A stretch of 64,000 nucleotides of DNA, from NCBI GenBank assembly GCA_023101725.1, contig JALJCO010003059.1, positions 1 to 64,000 on the forward strand. Direction: 5' to 3'. Numbering within the stretch: position 1 is the stretch's first letter; every line of letters begins with the position of its first letter. Shown piece by piece: positions 56,471 through 64,000 of this stretch. Source of the DNA: Atherinomorus stipes. Taxonomy: Eukaryota > Chordata > Actinopteri > Atheriniformes > Atherinidae. Both the position numbers and the translations under genes were made by a program. A model generated the notes under the pieces. That model worked only from the letters and a program-made list of their open reading frames with translations. It had not been told where the DNA came from and did no database searches.

Positions 56471-56656
56471 GCCCAGCAGTATGAAATGGAATGGTGTAAT
56501 AGACAAATGTTTAAATAAAGAAATAAAATGAATAAACATGATATCAAGTGGAGCCTTATATTCATAAAGCTCCGCTTGATAAAGCAAAAACTGTTCAACA
56601 GAATAAAGCAATCAGATTTCCATTCTGCTTGCTTCGATGCTGGACAGGACAAGTAG

Positions 56657-56687
<31 letters not shown>

Positions 56688-56690
56688 CAA
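56455..56690 (+). repeat. R13 repeat, copy 2, with A-run
   Basis: Pairs with 50320-50575 (CTTGTCAGGCCCAG, CATAAAGCTCCGC, GATGCTGGACAGGACAAGTAG). Ends in about 30 A (56654-56682). Confidence 0.6.
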
Positions 56691-57220
56691 AAAAACTGAA
56701 ATTAAATTAAATTAAACACTGTATTTGTAAAGCTCTTTTCCAGTCATACAGTTCATCCTCTCCCATTAAAAGAAAGGGCTAAATTCACAATTAATTCAAA
56801 TAGAAAACTGAAATCAGTAATAATAAATAAAAATTTAGTAAATTATAGTTTAGTAATATAAAATATTGATTTTAGCTTTTGGTTTAAAAAATGATTTAAA
56901 AAACAAACAAGCAAAACTGTTGCAGACATATTAGAGCACCTTCCTCATGAACTGTGGGTCTGATTGAACGTGACAGAAAACACCTAAGTGCAGTGATTTA
57001 TCGTCTCAAAGAGTTCAGGAGCCCCATCTTTCTTGTATACTTGTTTTATTTTTTGTCTGTTTGTTTTAAATATTTTTGTTGAACCACAATACAAAATCAA
57101 TGTCATGATGTTCATAAATTTTTTATTTATTATTACTTTTGTCAATTTAAACTTATTTCCCTGACAGCTGATTTTTTCTGTCTTTAATGGGAGGGTTTGA
57201 ACATTTTAAAGCACAGCTGT
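56691..57220. other. AT-rich unclassified sequence
   Basis: CACTGTATTTGTAAAGCTC near 56715 recalls a retroposon end. Otherwise nothing. Confidence 0.35.
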
Positions 57221-57224
57221 ATGC

Positions 57225-57400
57225 TGACCACTTAAAGCGATTAACACTACACGTCCTAATCATCCATTCTCACACAGTTTTACATCGGGAGGCAATGTGG
57301 GCTTCAGTGTCGTACCGAAGGACACTTTGGCATGTAACCTGGGTGAACCTAAAATCGATACACCCTCCGTTTGATAGATGATTGCTCTTCCACCCCAGTA
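57225..57400 (-). mobile_element. tRNA-derived SINE (family A-like), decayed, minus strand
   Basis: Plus strand AAAGCGATTAACACTAC, ACATCGGGAGGCAATGTGGG, GAAGGACACTTTGGCATGTA, CACCCTCCGTTTGATAGATG is the reverse of a fish SINE body and tRNA head. The B box is mutated (AAAATCGATAC). Confidence 0.6.
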
Positions 57401-57758
57401 TTATCCTTATAAAGTAAAATTGTCCACATTACATATGTGCTGTAACCATAAATTCCCCCACACGCTGATGCGTGGCCAGTTAATTATCTTGTTCCATGCA
57501 TTAGTAATCTTACATGCGCAAAGATGAATATGTTTTCTCTTGATGACAGACATCGTATGTATTAGTTGTTTACTATTTTGTAAAAGATGAAGATGAACAT
57601 CCATGTTGCTCCTCATGTATCATGGCTGCTCAGGGAGTGCTGCGGGTGGTCAGCTGTCACTCAAAAGTCAGCAGTCAGTAAAAAAAAAAAAACAATAACA
57701 ACTATAGATAATAAAATTAGTAAAAAGTCTTAAAAAGCACAAATATTCTACTTTTTAC
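57401..57758. other. Unique non-coding stretch
   Basis: Nothing specific recognised. Confidence 0.4.
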
Positions 57759-58161
57759 TAGGGCTGTCAAAAAAATTTATCCTAAATTAATCCTATTGTC
57801 AAACAAGAGATGTCCTTTTTAATTACTACTGCTATATGCAGAAAATACATTAACTTTTGTTTTACAACGTAAAGGCTAAAACCAAGCTACACATCTGGGA
57901 GTAGTCCAGGACTCAGACCTGAATTTCAGCTTCACATTAGGACAGTTGTGAAGTCAGCGTGTGAGGACGTATCAGCAACATTCTGGACTAAACTGCAGCT
58001 GTCTGAAGGACTATAGGGAGACATGTAAGGACGGGGTTTCAGTAGTTTAGTCTACTAAAGATAAATGCAGAATTCCTGGTGAGACACCTTTAACCCAAAA
58101 TGTGTTCTAGAAGTGAAAAAAGCAATGTAATTAATCAGGATTAATTTTTCTGACAGCCCTA
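57759..58161. mobile_element. hAT MITE, 403 bp
   Basis: Perfect 8-bp TSD CTTTTTAC at 57751-57758 and 58162-58169. TIRs TAGGGCTGTCA and TGACAGCCCTA, followed by AATTAATCCT and the reverse. The interior carries LGVVQDSDLNFSF-like and HIRTVVKSA-like words of L2 LINE protein in two frames, so it probably captured or was invaded by an old LINE piece. Confidence 0.88.
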
Positions 58162-59285
58162 CTTTTTACATTTTTACTAAAGTAAATCCTCCTGATGGAG
58201 GTGAACAGCTGCAGGAGACGCTAAGCAGCTAGCATGTGTAGAACGACATGTAACAATTCATGACAACATCCCTGGTAAAAGCGGTGAGCAACTTTTAGAT
58301 GCATCAAAAATTTAGGGGTAAAATTTTACAGCACGCAACGTAACCACTTCAATGTTTCTGAGGTTTGAGTTGTTTAAGGTGGAGCTGGGAGTTATTATCC
58401 CCTCTGTCAAAATCAAACATAAAAATAAGTACCTTTAGCTATAGAGGAGAGAGCTATTTTTGGGAAAAAGAGACCCTGTCTACCGCAAATGAACAGGAAG
58501 AAAAATGGCATGTAAGTCTGACTAAAAGGTCAGATCAGGACAAAACCAATCACAGTAGCACATACGTGGACATAGACTCTTTTCCATGTAATTAAAGTTT
58601 TCATACAAGCAAGTAAACCGAGTACAACTGTAAAATACCACTGCACAAAGATCACTGTAAGGTTAATGCATGCGGATCCTTGAAACTGGTGTGAAAAGTG
58701 ACTCCGTATATGTGCAATAACAGCAGTGATCCTTAGTTTTCAGACACATCATGCCGAAGGAGAGGTATATAACCAACCATGTTGAAAGAGGCACTATTAC
58801 ATTAACAAGACGTCTCCTCGTGGCGTCTTTCTCCAGAGTACTAACGCTTTTTCTTCAAGGACACACAGCTCAAACTGCATGTGTTGTGCACTATACATCT
58901 GTTCATGTATGAAATAGCTTTACAACACAACACACACACACACACAGATCTCTTAGTGAGTCACAGGTCCTGGTGAGTTCTCTTTTAGCTACGAATCAAA
59001 ATGTCACATTCAGAAGTAGATTCACAAAAGAGACCAGTGGAGCAGTTGGCCTTTGTACAAGATGAGGAAAATGGCAGGTTAAGTTGGTCTTTGACAAGCA
59101 ACAATATGGAGCCTGACTGCAACAACACACACCCTAATGCTGATTATATAGTGTGTTACAGAGGCTGTTAGCAGGATGCAGAGGTTTATTTCTCCTTATA
59201 AGCTGAAACACCTCGCTGTTGGTATTTATCTCGCTAAAGCTTCATCAAAATGTATTTACATCCTTAGCAGTAACATTTCCCTCAC
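58162..59285. other. Unique sequence with (CA)n
   Basis: (CA)n at about 58926-58947. No exons or transposon ends recognised. Confidence 0.4.
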
Positions 59286-59289
59286 ACTG

Positions 59290-59850
59290 TGGGCATCAAT
59301 TACACTAAACAAGTTGTTGTGTGGCTCTTTTCAAGCGTACTCACTGTACACGAGTGCAGCAGTTTAACTGTTTTCAGCCCATTTAGTGAAGAGAGAGCTG
59401 GAAGCAGGCAACATTCAGCACGTGTGTGCCTCTGCGCAGGCTTTGCTGGTTGCCTTCCTCACTTCTCTCCTGTAATTAGTGTGATTGGAGAGCGAGGGAT
59501 GGATCGAGCGCAGGAAGAGATGGTGCTGATGAGGCCATTCACCCCGCTGTGGAGCCTGGCTGGCGCCTCTCCTCGGCAACAAGCCGGGATCCTTTGTCTC
59601 CATCGCCACAGCGCTCATCAGCGACGGCTTGCTGCGAGCGCGTGTGTTTGTGCGTTAGAGGGAGAAAGAGACGCTCATTTAAGAAGCACTCGTTGAACAA
59701 AGTTAATTACACATTCATTAGAGCCCCAGCCTCTCGTTCACCCACTCCACTTGACCCGTCCAGGCGATGGGCAGATGAGGGAGCATACTCTGCTTTCAGG
59801 ATGCAGATTGTGGATTATTCCTGGCTCACTGGTTATGATTAGGTTATGAT
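59290..59850. other. GC-balanced unique sequence, candidate conserved region
   Basis: More GC-rich than its surroundings with no repeat partner. Overlapping frames of up to 135 codons on the plus strand and others on the minus strand compete, none with recognisable protein character. Could be an exon, promoter-proximal DNA or a conserved non-coding element. Confidence 0.3.
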
Positions 59851-60860
59851 GAGATGATGAGGTGGGTTTTTGGAGTGTATGTTCACAGTGTTCACTCCAC
59901 TTCAAAATTCCTCTCTGGCTCAGACAGCTGTAATGGATGTTGTGGATATGTCATATCATATCAGTCCTGTCATTTGTTCCCACAACTGCTGCTGCTTTTC
60001 TGTCTAGTTTAAAGTCTTCAGACCAAGCAAACAAGCCTGTGACTGAACTCTCCACAGCTTGCAGACATGTGTTGAGCAATAAGGGGCCACACAAAAACTG
60101 TAGTTGTATTAAAGTTTCATAAAAATGTTAGGAACAGTGATTATTAATTAGATATTATTTGTGAGATCCCAGTAGGGATGAACTCCCTCTGTGGACATCA
60201 GCTGTGACCACAGAGGGAATCAGTGGGGGACCTGGCAGTGACGTGTGGTGCACGCTGTGTGTCATTATATTTTTATGTAACCACTACAGTTAGAAACACA
60301 AGAAGGTGGTAGCATTGCTTTAGGTCCTTCACCTGGGAGGCTGGTTGGTCTAAATGGATGCAGATAGTAGACAAAACATGTGAAATGGTCACTGATGTAA
60401 TCAGTATGTATTTTCCAGAGACTTACAAGAGCCTGATGGCTATAATTTGACTGGGTTGTGGTGAATTTATGTGCTAGAGATGTGTAAGAAGATGATTTGA
60501 TATATTTCCACTTACATAAGAAATGAACAATTTGATATTTTACAGCACAAGAAAAATATATTTACTGTTCCTGTTTGATTTTTATTCAAATCTCAGATAC
60601 ACAAGTCTAGCACATTTGTTGATAAAATACTAACTGGTATCTTACCTCTTGCTGCTGTCATCATAGATAGTGACAAGCTGCCACTCTAAGCAACATTATA
60701 AGGTGGTAAATCTCTAACAATATATCGGGCTCGGAATCATCTTCGACCTTGTGCATTTGTGGTGGAGAAGGTGTTTATTTGTAAGCTGCTGTTGCTGCTG
60801 TATTTCCATCTAAGGAACAATCATATCTCATCTGGTGAGTGTTCAGAGCTTTTCTTAAGT
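59851..60860. other. Unique non-coding stretch
   Basis: CCCTCTGTGGACATCAGCTG / CAGCTGTGACCACAGAGGG near 60185-60220 is a small inverted repeat. Nothing else recognised. Confidence 0.4.
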
Positions 60861-60861
60861 A

Positions 60862-62445
60862 AAGGTAGAGTCCAGAGTGTTCCTCTGTTTCTGTTTGTAA
60901 ACACTATTCAAACTGAGAGCCCCTCCCCTCGGGCTAATGGTCGTGTCACTCTTCAGTCCGAAGCATCTCCTTCAAAGACTGGAAATGGGTGAAAGCCAAA
61001 CCAATGGGGGATTATCACGCTTCCGTGTTCCGAACCTCCGGTTTTAAACGGTTAGACGGCCCACTTCCCATGCAGTTCAATGTCCCTGCTTTACTTCGTA
61101 GATAACGTGAATAAACGCCAACCCTACTGAAATTTTCACGGACTCCAGACTGAAGTGATACTAAGGAAGAAGTGGATGAAAGCGATCGATTCGCCGCGGT
61201 GTAGGGCCGCACTTTATAATAAAACAACGTAGCATGTTTGTTTGTAGCCGGTGGGGCACAACACCGGCATGCTAGCATTAGCCAGCTAGCGTTTACTGAC
61301 GTGCTTAACATTGTGCATCTTAAAACACACAAACATCTGAAAATCGGGTCTGTACCTCGCTGTTTGCAGTGGAACAACTGGGGACTGCCAAGAAAGGAGA
61401 CGCTTTCAGATGCTTGTGTGTTTTCAGCCGCACAAAGTTAGGCACGTCATCAAGCTGGCTAATGCTAACTTGCCAACAATAGTCCGCCAGCTACTACTCT
61501 GTTAAACTTTGTAAATCGGATAAACGCCAATGCCAAGTTTTCATTCCAGACTGAAGTGATGCTAAGAAAGGAGTGGATCAAAACGACCGATTCGCCGCGG
61601 TGAAGGACCGAACTTTATAATAAAACGACACATGTTTGTTTGTGGCCGGCAGACTATACAGTCGTGTTAGCCTGTAAGCATTAGCCAGCTCGATGACGTG
61701 CCTAACTTTGTGCGGCTGAAAACACACAAGCATCTGAAAGCATCTCCTTTCTTGGCAGTCCCCAGTTGTTCCACTAGAAACGGGGAGGTACAGACCCAAT
61801 TTTCAGATGTTTGTGTGTTTTAAGACGCACAATGTTAAGCACGTCAGAAAACGCTAGCTGGCTAATGCTAGCATGCTGTGAAGTGCCGGTGTTGTGCCCC
61901 ACCGGCGACAAACAAACGTGTGTTTTATTATAAAGTTGGGCCCTTCACCGCGGCGAATCGATCGCTTTGATCCACTTCTTCCTTAGTATCATTTCAGTCT
62001 AGAATGAAAACTTGAGTATGTTTGGAGTTTATCCGATTTAAACAGTATAACAGAGCAGGAACGGCTGTCGTTAACATGGCCCGGAAGAGGAAGTGTCCAA
62101 AATCCGGGAACTTCCGGTAAGCGTGATAATCCCCTATATAAATATTGTTTTTCTAATCTAAAGCTCTTTTTGCTCCAAAATACTTCCTTTTCTTTGCTGC
62201 ATCTGCCATTTTTATCAAGAATTTGAGTGAATCTGGTGTTGGCTCTAGTTGACGTTTAAAAAAAAAGTTTGCTCCAATCGCTGAGTTTATCCCAACAGAG
62301 CGCTACGCCCTTAGCTCTTGCAAAAAGTTGCAAAAAAAAACCTCACCGCCAAAAGAGAGTAGAGGCCCAAGGGTGTGGATTGATCCAGATTTCACTTACA
62401 CAAGTCTAGTGTTTATTTTCAGGGGGAAAACTCCAGACTCTACCC
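60862..62445. mobile_element. R7 TTAA-type MITE, copy 3, interrupted
   Basis: Left AAGGTAGAGTCCAGAGT, right ACTCCAGACTCTACCC with TTAA at 62446-62449 (left flank changed to GTAA). Outer parts are colinear with 30904-31341. R9 interrupts it at 61007-62134. Confidence 0.8.
61007..62134. mobile_element. R9 foldback element, nested in R7
   Basis: TIRs GGGGATTATCACGCTT and AAGCGTGATAATCCCC. Long arms: 61147-61440 is the inverse of about 61740-62005. A third copy of part of the arm lies in direct orientation at 61551-61740 (GACTGAAGTGATGCTAAG, GATTCGCCGCGGTGAAGG). No transposase. TSD unclear (TA possible). A solo end is at 21707. Confidence 0.82.
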
Positions 62446-62449
62446 TTAA

Positions 62450-62650
62450 TGTTCTATAGATTTTCTTTCCGTCTTTCTTTTTCTAATATAAAATCATCTT
62501 GATGTCCAGATTTGATGTCAGCATTGCTCACATGCTAACCTTATTTTCAGCCTCACGTGGGGCACCATTAGTGAGCAAACATGCTAGCACTGTGTTTGCG
62601 CAGAAATATTTGACTCGGCATGACAATGAATATCAATATATAAACTAGTG
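62450..62650. other. Unique spacer
   Basis: Nothing recognised. Confidence 0.4.
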
Positions 62651-63807
62651 CAGTGGTTTTCAAATTCCTTGAGCCATGACTCCCAGAATAACATACTTTG
62701 GTGTTTGTGAGTGGTTTATTGTGTAATACATCTAATGGGTCATCCTGTGGCCATCCTAAAGTAGATGTTGATGGATTATGTTGAAAGCCGTGGAAAAAAG
62801 CTCACATATGCTAAAATTAAGTGTTTCTTGTCAAAATGGGGGCAAATTGGGATGTTTAGAATAGGTTTGTTTGACACTCGCTAAAAGTTCTAAATGTAAG
62901 ACTTGAAAACTATCAGAAATCTCATAAATAAGGAGGACAAATGTTTCCTGGTGGATTTGGTTCACTGCTGGGACAAGGCACAACACATGCCCAAAATCAG
63001 CTTCTCTGATATCAGCTATCAGCTTCCATTGAGATAATGACAAATTTGGATTTCTAGTATGGTCTTAGCAATAACTTATTTAATAATGCAGTAATTAGGA
63101 AAAAAATGTTAATTTCACAAATTAACTCTTTGCAATAATTTGTTAATATTGATAGCACCCAAATCCTAAATTTATTTGATAAATGTACACTGAAAAAAAT
63201 ATTTGGCCCAACTATGGATTTTTATTAGAAAACAAATTTCCATCCAACTGAATTATGTGTCTCCAACTTTGACCAGAAAATGAAATTTATGTGATTCAGT
63301 CAAATAAATCTAAGAATGGACTATATGGAATTAAAGTAACAACAGCTATAGAATTTACCCCAATATATATATATAATAAAGTTCATATAATTCTGTTAAT
63401 AAGGTTCATTTAATACTGCTAATAAGTTTATAAACTTTAACAATTCATAAATAAAGTTTATAAATAAAGTTATAACTTTATTAACAGTTTTACATCAACC
63501 TTATTTACAGCATCATATTCATAAATTGGGTAAATTCTATTCGCTGTTGTTACTTTAATTCTTTGTTGTTCATTCTTCTGAGTTTTGTTTGATTGAATTA
63601 CATAAATTTCATTTTCTTGTTGGTTACAGACACGTAATTCAATTTGATGGAAATTTTTTATGTAGCTGAAACACGTAGTTGGGACAAATATTTTCTTTTC
63701 AGTGTAGGTTCTAATTTTTTTTTTTTTTTTTGTCAATGATCTTGCGACCCCCTGAAATGATCATGCGATCCGCATGGGAACCCCGACCCCCAGTTTGAAA
63801 ACTACTG
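62651..63807. mobile_element. hAT-like element, interrupted
   Basis: Termini CAGTGGTTTTCAAATTCC and CAGTTTGAAAACTACTG, a Charlie/Tip100-style hAT end. The flanking 8 bp do not match, so the TSD is lost or an end is misplaced. The element at 63188-63704 is nested inside. Confidence 0.65.
63188..63704. mobile_element. CACTG-ended long-TIR MITE, 517 bp, nested
   Basis: TA at 63186-63187 and 63705-63706. Imperfect inverted arms of roughly 130-180 bp (AAATTTCCATCCAACTGAAT against ATTCAATTTGATGGAAATTT). TA duplication suggests Tc1/mariner. The CACTG termini are also seen at 15922. Confidence 0.82.
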
Positions 63808-64000
63808 AGCTGAAGCATTAAATATCTAGCCACAAATCTAAAACAATAGCAAGCAGTGCAGGATACTTACTGAATACTCAACTCATATGATAAGTTGATC
63901 CAAAAGTGACTTATTTTATGTTGTAAAATGCATCCATCAGATGTGTAAATATCAAGGCTCCTGCATTGTGACCTTTTACATAGATGAGGACAGATGTCCC
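63808..64000. other. Unique sequence to the window end
   Basis: Nothing recognised. Confidence 0.4.

Noticed and set aside
59289..59696. 135-codon frame as a gene
   Set aside because: Competing frames on both strands and no recognisable family. Kept only as a unique-sequence candidate.

Overview
This is a gene-poor, transposon-dense stretch of a teleost fish nuclear genome. No complete protein-coding gene, tRNA, rRNA or CRISPR array could be supported. The fish assignment rests on tRNA-derived SINEs whose A- and B-box layout I recall from teleosts, L2/Rex-like LINE fragments, and many small non-autonomous DNA transposons (MITEs) with hAT, Harbinger-like, TTAA-type and TA-type target duplications. 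Family names are from memory. Boundaries, TIRs and target-site duplications (TSDs) were read from the sequence. Species cannot be told. Repeat families here are labelled R1 to R14.

Layout. 1-6 kb: R1 repeat ends, a decayed hAT (ZBED-like) transposase split by another insertion, two tRNA-SINEs and a CRE-bearing repeat (R4). 6-7.4 kb: unique sequence. 7.9-11 kb: a transposon graveyard with a GC-rich Harbinger-like element, a hAT-type zinc-finger exon with a splice donor, and a 536-bp hAT MITE with a perfect TSD inside a THAP-like remnant (R5). 11.3-13 kb: a low-complexity patch, the second R4 copy carrying a LINE insertion, and a TTAA MITE (R7). 13-15 kb: mostly unique. 15.5-18.2 kb: LINE tail, SINEs, a CACTG-ended element, a hAT MITE and a Harbinger-like MITE. 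19.5-22.6 kb: two artefact-like homopolymer patches around a hairpin and unique sequence. 22.8-26.8 kb: a TIR element with a retroposon in it, a SINE, two head-to-tail Harbinger-like elements sharing one TTA, and a TTAA MITE. 28-33.3 kb: R3 repeats, LINE tails, a Harbinger-like MITE, R7 and a Tc1/mariner-like MITE. 34-36 kb: the uninterrupted R5 copy and a SINE. 38.9-41.7 kb: a quasi-palindrome, R12, R1 and R3. 42.2-45 kb: a foldback element with a LINE and a MITE nested in it. 46.4-50.1 kb: LINE reverse-transcriptase fragments, a palindromic element with a nested MITE, and the second hAT MITE. 50.3-57.4 kb: R13 pair, R12, SINEs and LTR-like remnants. 57.7-64 kb: three further nested or foldback elements.

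How it fits together: the record is one of serial nesting. Several insertions can be dated relative to each other because the empty target site survives in a paralogous copy or opposite arm in this window (9787-10322 against 34775; 46963-47339 against its own opposite arm; 11797-12018 against 5900). Unique stretches of balanced composition (near 6.6-7.3, 14.2, 20.9, 24.5, 33.9, 37.2, 48.2, 55.4 and 59.4 kb) are the best candidates for conserved regulatory DNA. I saw no undescribed biological system. The most unusual structures are the foldback and tandem MITEs at 8.1, 25.0-26.2, 42.2-45.0 and 61.0-62.1 kb.
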